Shown: positions 1 to 9,582, counted from the first letter of the stretch. The stretch is 51,831 nt of DNA from Bacteroidales bacterium (GCA_003446015.1 DMBU01000101.1:1-51831); one strand, 5' to 3'. The notes: generated from the letters alone by a model not told the origin. A program made the numbers and translations.

Positions 1-129
1 CTGCTGTGTTAAATCTACACTTGTAGGAATAACTAATTCCCCAAGTTCATAATTATCTTCCTGACAGCCACCTAATGAAATAAGCAATACAAAAAGAGTA
101 ATTATGTTATATCTATATTTATTTTTCAT
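1..129 (-). CDS. Partial surface lipoprotein, N-terminus only (next PUL gene)
   Basis: Only the first 43 codons lie in the window; the rest runs off the left edge. The N-terminus has a basic start, a hydrophobic stretch and a lipobox ending SLGGC, so Cys22 is the likely lipidation site, followed by acidic residues (QEDN) that often mark surface export in Bacteroidota. It follows the glycan-binding lipoprotein by about 50 bp on the same strand and so is probably the fourth PUL gene. The start of the mature part (LGELVIPTSVDL) resembles the entry to PKD-bearing glycan-binding proteins or family 16 glycoside hydrolases of beta-glucan loci, but that is a guess from position and a short stretch of sequence. 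Confidence 0.75.
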   Translation of the reverse strand, partial: MKNKYRYNIITLFVLLISLGGCQEDNYELGELVIPTSVDLTQQ

Positions 130-178
130 TTTTCAATATTTTAATTTGTTAATTCTATTTCAACTATTCAATATCATT

Positions 179-1738
179 TTAATAAAAATAAATATTGTCT
201 AAGAATATAGTTGCCCCCGCCGTTCCATCAAATTTGAATTGAATAATATCGGCCAGATCAACCACACTAGAGAACTTCGTTAGCGGGATATCATAACTTA
301 CCCATTCACCAGATGTAATTGGTAAGGCATATGCTTTTTCAGCAGGTCCTGTGCTTATGCAAGAAATATTTACAGAAGTTGCATCATATGTCCACATATC
401 TACATGTAAGTATCCAAAGGATGATGCATCTATAGCACTTGCAAATTGTGTTCCCTGATAGTTTAAATTTGCATATTTCATAATGGTATCAGAAGCAGCA
501 ATTTCATCAAAAGTAACTACGGTTGATTGTCCCCAATTAGGATTAAAATCAGTAGCTGTAAGGCTTGTATAAGCATCACTAAATACAGATATAACCTTAT
601 CTGTATCTCTAGCAGGAGGTGTTGGAGCTGCTGTAGTTGGTGAAGTTGGAGTTTCGCGATAAAAATAAATATTATCGAAATAAACAGATGAACCAGCTGT
701 TCCATCAACTTTAAACTGAATAATATCTGCTAAATTCACATTATCAAAATGAGTTAAAGGAATTTCATAACTTACCCATTCTCCTGCTGTTATTGCAAAT
801 GAATATGCTTTTTCTGCCGGTCCGGTACTAATACAGTAAAAGTTTACAGTAGTAGCATCATCAGTCCAAACATCAACATGTAAGAACTCCATTGCAGAAG
901 CATCAATAGCACTGGCAAACTGTGTCCCCTGATAATTTAGATTAGCATATTTTAATGTACTACTACCACCTATTGTTTCAGTAGTTACAATAGTTGATTG
1001 TCCCCAGTTTGGATTAAAATCTGTACCTGTAAGATTAGTAAAAGCATCACTAAATACGGAAATCACATCAGACTCTAGTCTATTTGGAGGTGCTGGTGCT
1101 GCTGTTGCAGGACCAATAATTTCTGTAACTGTAAAAGTAAACGTAGAATCTAAGGTTTTGATTGCTCCACTTTTAGCAATAACAGTTATTTCATAATCAC
1201 CTGGATTAGCATAAACATGAGAAACTGTTTCGTCGGGATCAGCAGTTACAGGTACATCTTCAGTTAATTCACCAAAATAATATTCAATTTCTATAGCGTA
1301 ATCAGCATTCGCCGAAATATTAACTTGCTTAGAAACCGCAATATCATTTTCAATAGTAATTACAAGATTCTCAGGAGCAATAAACGAAACAATTAATTCT
1401 TCGGTGAGCGTTGCATTTTGCCCATTAATACCAACAGCTGTTATTCCAACTGAATAAGTACCTTCCTCATAAACATGATTAATTTCATCGCCAACTTTAT
1501 ATGCAGTAGGTGTTTCATCAATAGTATCACCAAATGCAATTAAATAATTCACTACACCATCTGCATTAGGGATTATAGTTACCAATCCACTATTGTCTTG
1601 TGTAATATCAAAATTAACAGATATGTTTGACGGAGCAGAAAGATAATCCAATGAGTACTTTAAGTCCTCATCCGTCTCACATGAAACCGCGATCATCAAA
1701 ATGATCATTAATGCCGTTATATTTTTAAAAATATTCAT
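179..1738 (-). CDS. Surface glycan-binding lipoprotein with PKD-like domains and two duplicated lectin-like domains
   Basis: Predicted outer-membrane lipoprotein that would capture polysaccharide for the neighbouring SusCD transporter. I chose the ATG giving MNIFKNITAL, because the longer reading frame would overlap susD and spoil the signal peptide. Lipobox Cys is residue 20 (MIAVSC). Two PKD/Ig-like modules follow (about 35-120 and 122-205; HVYEEGTYSV and HVYANPGDYEI are the typical strands). Then come two about 138-residue beta-sandwich modules, roughly 70% alike, each beginning VISVFSDA, containing NPNWGQST and YANLNYQGTQFASAID, and ending DNIYFY, joined by a Pro/Thr linker (TSPTTAAPTPP). 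No glycosidase catalytic motif is seen, so binding is the likely role. The gap to susD is 16 bp. The architecture recalls beta-glucan (laminarin) loci, but the substrate is inference. Confidence 0.85.
   Translation of the reverse strand: MNIFKNITALMIILMIAVSCETDEDLKYSLDYLSAPSNISVNFDITQDNSGLVTIIPNADGVVNYLIAFGDTIDETPTAYKVGDEINHVYEEGTYSVGITAVGINGQNATLTEELIVSFIAPENLVITIENDIAVSKQVNISANADYAIEIEYYFGELTEDVPVTADPDETVSHVYANPGDYEITVIAKSGAIKTLDSTFTFTVTEIIGPATAAPAPPNRLESDVISVFSDAFTNLTGTDFNPNWGQSTIVTTETIGGSSTLKYANLNYQGTQFASAIDASAMEFLHVDVWTDDATTVNFYCISTGPAEKAYSFAITAGEWVSYEIPLTHFDNVNLADIIQFKVDGTAGSSVYFDNIYFYRETPTSPTTAAPTPPARDTDKVISVFSDAYTSLTATDFNPNWGQSTVVTFDEIAASDTIMKYANLNYQGTQFASAIDASSFGYLHVDMWTYDATSVNISCISTGPAEKAYALPITSGEWVSYDIPLTKFSSVVDLADIIQFKFDGTAGATIFLDNIYFY
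182..1066 (-). repeat. Intragenic tandem duplication of a lectin-like domain
   Basis: Two copies of a domain-coding segment (659-1066 and 182-595) encode modules beginning VISVFSDA and ending DNIYFY. The copies keep long stretches of the same residues (NLNYQGTQFASAIDAS, STGPAEKAY) but differ at many codons, so the duplication is not very recent. A Pro/Thr-rich linker separates them. Confidence 0.85.
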
Positions 1739-1754
1739 TTTTGTAATTATTAGA

Positions 1755-3236
1755 TTAATAATTTGGGTTTTGCGACCAATTTCCATTTGAAAACTGAATT
1801 TCTTCTAGTGGAATAGGAAACACTTCGTTTTTACCAGCAACAAATCCAGCAATTTCATCAGCTGCTCTGCCAGTTCTTACAAGGTCAAAAAAGTGATGTC
1901 CTTCACCCATAAGTTCAACTCTTCGCTCATGATATATTGCATCTGTTAAAGAAGTGCCAGTAAGAGTAATTCTATGATCTACATCTCCAAATCTATAATC
2001 GCGTAAAAGATTCAGATATTCCTGAGCCTTACTGTCGTCAATATTTCCACGATTGTATGCTTCAGCAGCCATTAATAGTACATCGGCAAAACGTATAGCC
2101 CTGTAATTATTGGGATTTGTTAAGTTTAAATCGCCAGCGGCATCGGTACTTCTTTTACGAGGAAGATATTTTCTGTTGAAATAGCCGGTATGTTCGTTTC
2201 CTGTAGTATATTCTGCACTATTACTTGCAGCCCATGCTTCAATATCCAGAATTGCTACATCAATTCTTGGATCATCCGATTCAAACTCATCAACAGCATC
2301 CTGTGTAGGTACGTTAAAGCTAAAACCTGCAGTAAATAATGGTCCATCATATCCTCTAACACCACTAAACCCAACGGCAACATTTCCTTCGCTACACTGC
2401 AAACAATCAAATCCAGCACCCTCAACATCGGTATATTGTACTTCAAAAACAGACTCAGGGCCATTTTCTCCATCCATTTCGAAAGTTGAAGCATAATCAG
2501 TTACCAGATAATATGGTCCTTCCTGAATTAGTTTTTCCAAAATATCTGCAGCTTCCTCAAATTTATCCTGATACAAATATGCTTTTCCTAACAATGCTTG
2601 TGCTGCACCCTTTGCAACTCTGCCAATTTCAGGTGCATCATATGTTAAAACACTATCAGCATAGATTAAGTCTGCTTCAATTTGAGCATAAACAGCTGAA
2701 ATATCAGAACGGGGAATACTTGTTTCATCACCAAGATTAAAACGCTCATCAATTTTTAATGGAACGGGGCCAAACCACTTAACCAGTTCAAAATAATAAT
2801 AAGCCCTAAGGAAGCGAATCTCACCAATCATTTTGTTTTTACCTTCAAAGTCAGTCTTATCTTTAAACTCCATAAAATAATTTGTACGCTGCACACCTGC
2901 AAACATCCAGTTCCAGATATCATGCAAATTACTGTTTACCTCGGTATGAATCATATCGTCGACTTGTTGCCATCCAATAACATCTGTAGGATTTTCTCCG
3001 CCACAAAGCGTATTATTTGAAGCAATTTCGCCTAAAAGGGCATTTGCATAAGTTGTTTGGAGTAAATCGTATGCGGATATAAGTGCATAATAATAATCAT
3101 TTTCAGAGTTAAAATAATTTTCTGAATCAATGGAATACTCAGGAGAAATTTCAACATACTCATCAGTACAAGAAAAAATGAATAGTGATAATAGTACTCC
3201 TGAAATAATTGTCTTAAGTAATATCTTATTTTTCAT
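1755..3236 (-). CDS. susD-like: SusD/RagB family nutrient-binding outer-membrane lipoprotein
   Basis: The surface lid protein of a SusCD TonB-dependent glycan importer. The signal peptide ends in a lipobox (LFIFSC, Cys23), followed by TDEYVEISPE. SusD hallmarks are an N-terminal helical region with YYYALISAYDLLQ, the segment LRAYYYFELVKWFGPVPL, TPR-like helices (ALLGKAYLYQDKFEEAADIL), the conserved LLMAAEAYNR segment, and a C-terminal RRVELMGEGHHFFDLVRTG followed by NEVFPIPLEEI. At 493 residues its length is normal. It starts 11 bp after the susC stop, so the two are surely co-transcribed. Substrate is not readable from the sequence. Confidence 0.95.
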   Translation of the reverse strand: MKNKILLKTIISGVLLSLFIFSCTDEYVEISPEYSIDSENYFNSENDYYYALISAYDLLQTTYANALLGEIASNNTLCGGENPTDVIGWQQVDDMIHTEVNSNLHDIWNWMFAGVQRTNYFMEFKDKTDFEGKNKMIGEIRFLRAYYYFELVKWFGPVPLKIDERFNLGDETSIPRSDISAVYAQIEADLIYADSVLTYDAPEIGRVAKGAAQALLGKAYLYQDKFEEAADILEKLIQEGPYYLVTDYASTFEMDGENGPESVFEVQYTDVEGAGFDCLQCSEGNVAVGFSGVRGYDGPLFTAGFSFNVPTQDAVDEFESDDPRIDVAILDIEAWAASNSAEYTTGNEHTGYFNRKYLPRKRSTDAAGDLNLTNPNNYRAIRFADVLLMAAEAYNRGNIDDSKAQEYLNLLRDYRFGDVDHRITLTGTSLTDAIYHERRVELMGEGHHFFDLVRTGRAADEIAGFVAGKNEVFPIPLEEIQFSNGNWSQNPNY

Positions 3237-3246
3237 TTTTCAGTTT

Positions 3247-6200
3247 TTAAAAAGTTAAGTTTAATCCAAATGTATAAATCCTTGCTGCAGGGTAAAATCC
3301 TTTATCAATACCTCCACCAATAGGCTCGCCACTTGATGCAGCCGGATCATAACCAGTATAATTTGTAAGGGTAAACAAATTGTTTGCACTCACATAGATT
3401 CTAACTTTATCAGCTTTAACTTTTTGAGTAATACGTTCCGGGATAGTATATCCTAACTGAATATTTTGAAGTCGAACAAAAGAGCCGTCTTCAACATAAT
3501 AATCAGAAAAAACGTTGTTTGAAGTTGCTTCGGTTGTTACTCGTGGAACAGAATTACTAGTTCCTTCACCAGTCCATCTATCCAACGTATAACTTAGTTT
3601 ATTTACATTAGGTTGTGTTCTTTCATAATTCCTAACAATCTCGTTTCCAATTGAAGCATATGCATATGCAACGAAATCGAAACCTTTATATTTCAATGTA
3701 AAATTTAATCCCATAATGTAATCAGGTATTGGATCACCAATATACGTCCTATCATCTGAATCAATTACATTATCATCATTAGTATTTTTATATCTAATAT
3801 CACCGGGTGAAGCTTCAGACCCCAAAGCTGCTTGAGAAGGATGTGCATCAACTTCTGCTTGTGTTTGAAAGATTCCATCCGTTTCATATCCATAAAAATA
3901 ACCAATTGGTAAACCCACTTCCATGCGTAAAGGGGATGGTTGACCAACTCCAAATACACCTCCTTCAACGAAGCCAGAACCGTTATTAACTTCAAGAACT
4001 TCGTTATCGAGAGTTGTTAAGTTATAATTAATGCTATAACTTAAACCTTTTGAAATATTACCACGATAAGCAATAGCAAACTCAAAACCTTTATTACGAA
4101 CGGTTCCAGCATTAACTGTTGGACCGGAAGCTCCCGGAGCAGATACTCCCAGAATACCAGAAACAGGAATATTCCCAATTAATAAGTTTTCTGTTGTTTT
4201 TATAAAGTAATCTGCATTAATATCAATTCGATTTTGTAATAATTTAATATCTAATCCAACATCAAATTGTTCAGACTCCTCCCATTTTACTGAAGGATTT
4301 GGTAAAGCACCTATGGCAGTTCCTGTAACCAGGACACCATTAATAACATAAGTTCCTTCACCACTAAGTTGTGAAATATATTGGTAATCATTAATCTTAT
4401 CAGAACCAAGAATGCCATAACTTACTCTTAATTTTGCTCTATCAATGATCTCTAAAGAATTCATAAAACTTTCATCAGAAACAATCCAACCTGCAGTTAC
4501 AGAAGGGAAATATGCTACGCTGTTATCGGGACCGAATTTGGTTGAAGCATCTCTTCTAAGCATTGCAGATAAAAGATATTTGGCTTTATAATCATATTGT
4601 ACTCTTGCAAAATAAGATAATCTTCTCTGATCATAGGTATATGAACCAGTTGCCTTGGCCGTATTGAGTCCGTCAGCTAAACTTATATCAGCAAAATCCC
4701 AAGAGTTATTTGGAACATCAAAACCGGTAGCTTCAAGTTCGTCTCCCCATGTTTTATAAACTGTTGTTCCTATAGTTCCTGTTATATGATGTGCATCAAA
4801 GAAAATGTTATCATATGTAATAAATGCATCAAACGTATAATCATTAAAGTTCTCATTTTTTTGAAGAACACTACTTCTGCTAACATCAAAAACTTTTCCA
4901 CCGTAATCAACAATTTTTCTAAATTCTTTAAAATCAGTATTGGTTGTGTTGAATCCAATTCGTGCAGTAGCCGTGAGATGTTCAATAATTTCAGCATCTA
5001 ATCCAAAATTTCCATTCCATTTATTTAAGTTATAATCGTTAAATGTATTGGCAAGTTGTTGAAGAGGATTTATTATTTCAATTCCCACATTACCCGGGGC
5101 ATAGAAATATTCTCCATCAGTATCATAAACAGGAACTGTTGGAGGCATATTTAATGCGTTAAATAAAACAGAACCTAATTCAAAGTCATTAAAGGTTTTA
5201 CGATCAATATGTGTATAAGTTAATGATGAGTTGAATTTAAGCCAATCAGTAAAATCTGCACCTAAACTTAATCTTGCAGTATTTCTGTCAAACCCTGATT
5301 TATTTCCTCCAATAATACCTTCCTGTCCGAAATCCGAAACACTTAATGCATAAACTATACTTTCTGTCCCTGCAGATAAACTAATATCTGTATTCCAGGT
5401 AGGTGCAGTTGAAAAGAGTTCATTTTGCCAGTTAGTACCTGTTCCTAAACTTGAAATATCAGGATATGGCAATTCATCGCCACTCGCAGCATAACTTTCA
5501 TTTAATAAAACAGCATATTCTGTTGCATTCAGAACAGGCAGCTTTCTGGTAGTTTCCTGAATACCATAAGAACTATTAATATTTACTATAGGAGCAGTGT
5601 TTTTAGTTCCTTTTTTTGTTGTTACAAGGATTATTCCGTTTGCCCCAACTGTTCCATAAATTGCAGCTTGTGCATCTTTAAGCACAGTAATACTTTCTAT
5701 ATCGCTAGGATTCAGAGTATTTAGATCTCCTTGATAACCGTCGATAATTACAACAGGTGAAGCGTCTCCATTTGTAGATATTCCTCTAATTCGAATATCC
5801 AAATCTGCACCCGGAGAACCTGATTGAGATGTTACATTAACACCTGCCATAGTTCCTTGAAGTGCCTGTTCAATTTTAGCAGGTTTTAGATCCTCAATTG
5901 TTTTGTTGTCAAGCATTGAGACTGCACCTGTAATGTCTTTTTTCTTTACAGATCCGTAACCAATTACAATTACTTCATCAAGATCTGTTGTGGCTGTTTC
6001 CATCGAAATATCAATTTTCGATTGACCAGCAACTGTTATTTCTTGAGTTTCCATACCTACGAAAGAAAACTGTAAAACAGCTTCTGATGATACTGTAATC
6101 TTATAATAGCCTTCAATATTAGTAATCGTACCATTTGAAGTGCCCTTTTCTATTATTGTAGCTCCCGGAAGTGCTTGCCCGTCTGTCGAAGTTGTAATTA

Positions 6201-6279
6201 CACCTTCAACAGTTATATTTTGAGCAAATATTCCAAAAGAAACAATTAGAAGAATTAAAAAGATCGGAATTTTCTTCAT
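3247..6279 (-). CDS. susC-like: SusC/RagA family TonB-dependent outer-membrane transporter
   Basis: TonB-dependent importer of oligosaccharides across the outer membrane, working with the SusD lid. The signal peptide (residues 1-19, ending IFAQ) is followed by a carboxypeptidase-regulatory-like domain (about 22-95, VEGVITTSTDGQALPGATI), a TonB-box-like segment at 101-109 (DEVIVIGYG), the plug domain (about 115-230, with GVNVTSQSGSPGADLDIRIRG and the ANGIILVTTKKG end) and a long beta-barrel ending GFYPAARIYTFGLNLTF, with the terminal Phe expected of outer-membrane barrels. Its 1010 residues are usual for SusC. It is the first gene of the PUL operon, and the interval upstream carries the candidate operator array. 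Confidence 0.96.
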   Translation of the reverse strand: MKKIPIFLILLIVSFGIFAQNITVEGVITTSTDGQALPGATIIEKGTSNGTITNIEGYYKITVSSEAVLQFSFVGMETQEITVAGQSKIDISMETATTDLDEVIVIGYGSVKKKDITGAVSMLDNKTIEDLKPAKIEQALQGTMAGVNVTSQSGSPGADLDIRIRGISTNGDASPVVIIDGYQGDLNTLNPSDIESITVLKDAQAAIYGTVGANGIILVTTKKGTKNTAPIVNINSSYGIQETTRKLPVLNATEYAVLLNESYAASGDELPYPDISSLGTGTNWQNELFSTAPTWNTDISLSAGTESIVYALSVSDFGQEGIIGGNKSGFDRNTARLSLGADFTDWLKFNSSLTYTHIDRKTFNDFELGSVLFNALNMPPTVPVYDTDGEYFYAPGNVGIEIINPLQQLANTFNDYNLNKWNGNFGLDAEIIEHLTATARIGFNTTNTDFKEFRKIVDYGGKVFDVSRSSVLQKNENFNDYTFDAFITYDNIFFDAHHITGTIGTTVYKTWGDELEATGFDVPNNSWDFADISLADGLNTAKATGSYTYDQRRLSYFARVQYDYKAKYLLSAMLRRDASTKFGPDNSVAYFPSVTAGWIVSDESFMNSLEIIDRAKLRVSYGILGSDKINDYQYISQLSGEGTYVINGVLVTGTAIGALPNPSVKWEESEQFDVGLDIKLLQNRIDINADYFIKTTENLLIGNIPVSGILGVSAPGASGPTVNAGTVRNKGFEFAIAYRGNISKGLSYSINYNLTTLDNEVLEVNNGSGFVEGGVFGVGQPSPLRMEVGLPIGYFYGYETDGIFQTQAEVDAHPSQAALGSEASPGDIRYKNTNDDNVIDSDDRTYIGDPIPDYIMGLNFTLKYKGFDFVAYAYASIGNEIVRNYERTQPNVNKLSYTLDRWTGEGTSNSVPRVTTEATSNNVFSDYYVEDGSFVRLQNIQLGYTIPERITQKVKADKVRIYVSANNLFTLTNYTGYDPAASSGEPIGGGIDKGFYPAARIYTFGLNLTF

Positions 6280-6372
6280 ACTTAGTTTTAATTTAATTAG
6301 TAGTTAGGGTTAATCTTAAATTAATTATCAAGCAATTTAAGCTTAAAATACCCTTATAATCAATTAATACAC

Positions 6373-6412
6373 TACTTCAAAAATACTTCATAACTACATC
6401 AATAGTACATCA
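6373..6412 (-). promoter_or_regulatory. Four TGAWGTA heptamers in 11-bp phase, candidate operator
   Basis: On the plus strand TACTTCA occurs at 6373 and 6384 and TACATCA at 6395 and 6406; on the coding strand of susC these read TGATGTA, TGATGTA, TGAAGTA, TGAAGTA. The 11-bp period places every copy on the same face of the helix. The array ends about 95 bp before the susC start codon, a suitable place for an activator. A fifth copy (TACATCA) lies at 6474-6480. The regulator encoded just upstream is the natural candidate to bind here, which is inference. Confidence 0.6.
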
Positions 6413-6543
6413 TACAATTACTAATCACCTGTTCTACTGATTATTAAAAAACATATTCAATTATACGATTAACTACATCAAATATTTTTTCAACATTTAA
6501 TTGTAAATATTCTTTATACCAAAAAGTTTAATTAAAGTTAGAT

Positions 6544-9492
6544 TTATAAATTCATCATGAAATCGATGAGGTTTTCATTTTGAGGCAGATTTAATTTCTT
6601 TCTTAATCGGTAACGACCGATTTCAACGCCTCTAATTGAAATGTTTAATAAAGGAGCAATTTCTTTTGTAGATAAATTCATTCTCAAATATGCACAAAGT
6701 TTAATATCTGCAGGAGTCAGGCATGGAAATTTCTCTCGAATCCGTTTTGTAAAGTTTTCATATACCTGATCGAAGTACACCTCAAATTTTTCCCAATCAT
6801 CTTTTTGGTTGGTATTTTGTTCAATATTTTTAATTAGTTTTTGTAAATATCGCTGCGCATCAGGATTTACTTTTTGTGAGATGTGATTTAGTTGTTCTTT
6901 AATATCGAATAGTGATTCATTTTTTTGCGTTATTTGCATTGCATAACTAGCTAATTCTTTGGTTTTTAGTTCAACTTCAGTCCTGTTTTTTTCATTTTCA
7001 ATTCTAAGCTTTTCATTTCGAAGTTTTACTATTTCCTGTTGAGCTGATAACACTTCATTTTCATGATTAATTTTCTGCTGTTGCAACTCCTTTTTTTGTT
7101 TTAACTGTAGTAATTTTTTCTCTCTGTCGATTCTTTTTTTAACTATTCTTATGATCAACCAGACTAAGGTAGATAAAACTAATAAGTAAATAAAATAAGA
7201 AACAACAGATCTATACCAGGGAGGATTAATAATAAACTGATACGTTGAAATTTGTGATTCAATATTAAATACATTTTTTGCTTTTACATGAAATACATAA
7301 GATCCTTCATGCAAATTTGTATATTCTTTGTAAGTTTTATTTGACCAATCGGACCAAGCTTCATCAAATCCTTCTAAATAATACTTATATTCGATATTAT
7401 TCATGTTTTCGTAATGTGTTGCAGAATATTCGAACCTCAAATTATTAAGTTTAAAAGGGAGATTGTTAGATTGAGAAATTATAAACTGATTATTAATTAA
7501 TTGACCAACACTGTCTGAAGAAGATCCTCCAAAAAGCAGACTGTCGCTGGTAGTTTCAATTGATCTGATTAATACATTAAATGGGATTTCGAGATCTTTC
7601 ACGAAATGTTTACTTAAATGTGTAAATCCATCTTCAGTGGCAACAATTACTCCATCATTATTATAAGGAGAAAGATGTTCAAAACTGCGCACAAAACTAC
7701 CGGCAAATGCTTTATACAGACTACGATTTATTTTATAACTTCCATCGCTTAATCGCTTTATTAATCCTAATTCTTCACCCTGTATAAACCAATACTGATC
7801 ATTTTTATCTTTTACAATTCTTCTTAGCGTGCCATCATTTCCAAATAATTGGTTTAGTTTACTGTTTGGGACAAATTTTTGTTGCTCTTCATCAAAATTA
7901 AAAATACCTTTATTGTTAGTAAATATGATCTCATTGTTAAACTTTAAAACATTATTATCGAAATTTGTTGATAATCCACTTAACGAATCGTAAAAATGCA
8001 AGTCAACTATACTATCCAGGTTTTTATCTAAATTCACCCTGTAAATTCCCTTATAGCCATGACTTATCCATAACGAATATTTATCTTTTGCTAAATAATA
8101 TTCTATCATTCGACATGATTCATTAAATCCCGGAATCTTTTTGATTTCCCAACCAGATTTATTTAACTTATATTTTACTAATCCAAAATAGGTTCCCTGA
8201 ATCATTGTGTTTTCGACATCGGGTAAATTAAAAAGCAACCATCCGCCCTGAACATCGGATATTAACTTAGCTTTATTATCATTAACGATATATGTACCAT
8301 TGTTATGTCCACAAAATAGGGTATTGTTATATTCAAATAAATCCCACACCTGTCCTTGTGTATTCTCTACTATTTTAAAATCCTCGCTATCTTCGAGTGG
8401 ATTTGCAGGTTCTATCCACTTTTTATAAAATAAACCCTGGTTTGTTCCGAGATACAGTTTATTTTTAAACAGAGAAGAAACATACCCGGCTCCAATCTTA
8501 CTTTCACTGACAATGCTTGTAAACGGACTATTTATTTTAACATAATCAATTCCATTATCCAGTCCCAACCATAAATTGTCATAATTATCTGCATAAATAC
8601 TAAGAACAGTATTGTTTTGCAGTCCTTTTTCTCTGTTTATGTGCTGTATTGGGGTGCCATTTTTATCAATTACCAGTAATCCATCCAAAATTGTTCCGAT
8701 CGCAAAATATCCCTTTACGATTGTTCCACAAAAAACCTGGTTTTGTTTAAAAAAATCGTTTACACTAATATTCCAAACTTTTATAACGTCGTTTTCGAGA
8801 ATGTACAAACCATGGTTTGAAGTACCTATTAAAATTTTTGTGTCGCTAAAAGGAAGCATAGTCCAGATATTATTCTTAAATATTTCGCCTCCTTTAACTG
8901 GTATCAGTTTTTCATCTTCAAGTTTTAATAATCCTTTATTCCTCTCAGTGATATATAATTCGTTGTTTACAAAAAAACTAAATTGAAAATCTCTTCGTTG
9001 TGCAATTACTTTGATCTTGCTATCTTTATACAGGAATATTTCAGAAAATGATTGAAAAATGATTCCGTTATCGGTTTCATGTATTTTCCATATATCGCCA
9101 AAGTTTCGTATTTCTTCTGGCACCATTTCAATCAGCGAGACATAGTGCAGTTGTCCATTTTTAGTAGTTTGTAAGAAACCAAACTCTCCAAAAGCACCAA
9201 TATAAATTCTACCCGACTTATCAACAACTAACGATCTAACAACCGATGAATTTGGCATTTGCATTAACCTCCAGTTTACTCCATCAAACTCAATTAATCC
9301 ATCGTTATTGGCAAAGTACATTACTCCTCTTTTATCTTGAGTTATATCCCAGTTCTGAGTACTGGCATTGTAATTTTGTTTTGTAAAATTTATAATATTG
9401 GGTATACCTATGCTCTTAACCTGCGATTTAACTGTTAAGCAAAAAAGAGATAAAAGAAACAGAACGATAATATGTTTAAATGATATGGTCAA
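6544..9492 (-). CDS. SusR-like one-component PUL regulator (beta-propeller, Y_Y_Y, TM, LuxR-type HTH)
   Basis: Predicted membrane-spanning sensor-regulator that detects a glycan in the periplasm and activates the adjacent susCD operon. Order: signal segment (about 1-24), two-component-regulator propeller repeats up to about residue 690 (QDKRGVMYFANNDGLIEFDG, DKSGRIYIGAFGEFGFL), a Y_Y_Y domain (about 695-755, YKYYLEGFDEAWSDWS), a single membrane span near 762-785, a long charged coiled coil (about 786-870), and a C-terminal LuxR/GerE-type helix-turn-helix (LTPADIKLCAYLRMNLSTKEI, then ISIRGVEIGRYRLRKKL). There is no histidine kinase, ATPase or receiver domain, so this is the SusR-like layout rather than a hybrid two-component system. 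It lies directly upstream of susC on the same strand with 264 bp between. Confidence 0.9.
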   Translation of the reverse strand: MTISFKHIIVLFLLSLFCLTVKSQVKSIGIPNIINFTKQNYNASTQNWDITQDKRGVMYFANNDGLIEFDGVNWRLMQMPNSSVVRSLVVDKSGRIYIGAFGEFGFLQTTKNGQLHYVSLIEMVPEEIRNFGDIWKIHETDNGIIFQSFSEIFLYKDSKIKVIAQRRDFQFSFFVNNELYITERNKGLLKLEDEKLIPVKGGEIFKNNIWTMLPFSDTKILIGTSNHGLYILENDVIKVWNISVNDFFKQNQVFCGTIVKGYFAIGTILDGLLVIDKNGTPIQHINREKGLQNNTVLSIYADNYDNLWLGLDNGIDYVKINSPFTSIVSESKIGAGYVSSLFKNKLYLGTNQGLFYKKWIEPANPLEDSEDFKIVENTQGQVWDLFEYNNTLFCGHNNGTYIVNDNKAKLISDVQGGWLLFNLPDVENTMIQGTYFGLVKYKLNKSGWEIKKIPGFNESCRMIEYYLAKDKYSLWISHGYKGIYRVNLDKNLDSIVDLHFYDSLSGLSTNFDNNVLKFNNEIIFTNNKGIFNFDEEQQKFVPNSKLNQLFGNDGTLRRIVKDKNDQYWFIQGEELGLIKRLSDGSYKINRSLYKAFAGSFVRSFEHLSPYNNDGVIVATEDGFTHLSKHFVKDLEIPFNVLIRSIETTSDSLLFGGSSSDSVGQLINNQFIISQSNNLPFKLNNLRFEYSATHYENMNNIEYKYYLEGFDEAWSDWSNKTYKEYTNLHEGSYVFHVKAKNVFNIESQISTYQFIINPPWYRSVVSYFIYLLVLSTLVWLIIRIVKKRIDREKKLLQLKQKKELQQQKINHENEVLSAQQEIVKLRNEKLRIENEKNRTEVELKTKELASYAMQITQKNESLFDIKEQLNHISQKVNPDAQRYLQKLIKNIEQNTNQKDDWEKFEVYFDQVYENFTKRIREKFPCLTPADIKLCAYLRMNLSTKEIAPLLNISIRGVEIGRYRLRKKLNLPQNENLIDFMMNL

Positions 9493-9582
9493 TGAAATTG
9501 ATTTTTAATCTCGATCAAAAATAGTAAATTTTAAATTAACCATATTGATTAGTTTTTAAGATTTATAATCATTTAAAAAAAC

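Noticed and set aside
1739..1786. Longer N-terminus of the glycan-binding lipoprotein (MEIGRKTQ...)
   Set aside because: It would overlap susD and put a charged stretch ahead of a clean lipoprotein signal; the internal ATG is far better.
6378..6385. TATTTTTG on the minus strand as the susC -7 promoter element
   Set aside because: It fits TAnnTTTG but lies within the heptamer array and has no -33 partner at the right distance; the susC promoter is more likely closer to the gene, and I cannot place it.
8612..8986. Plus-strand frame of 124 codons inside the SusR-like regulator
   Set aside because: Antisense to a strongly supported gene, with no recognisable domain or start context.
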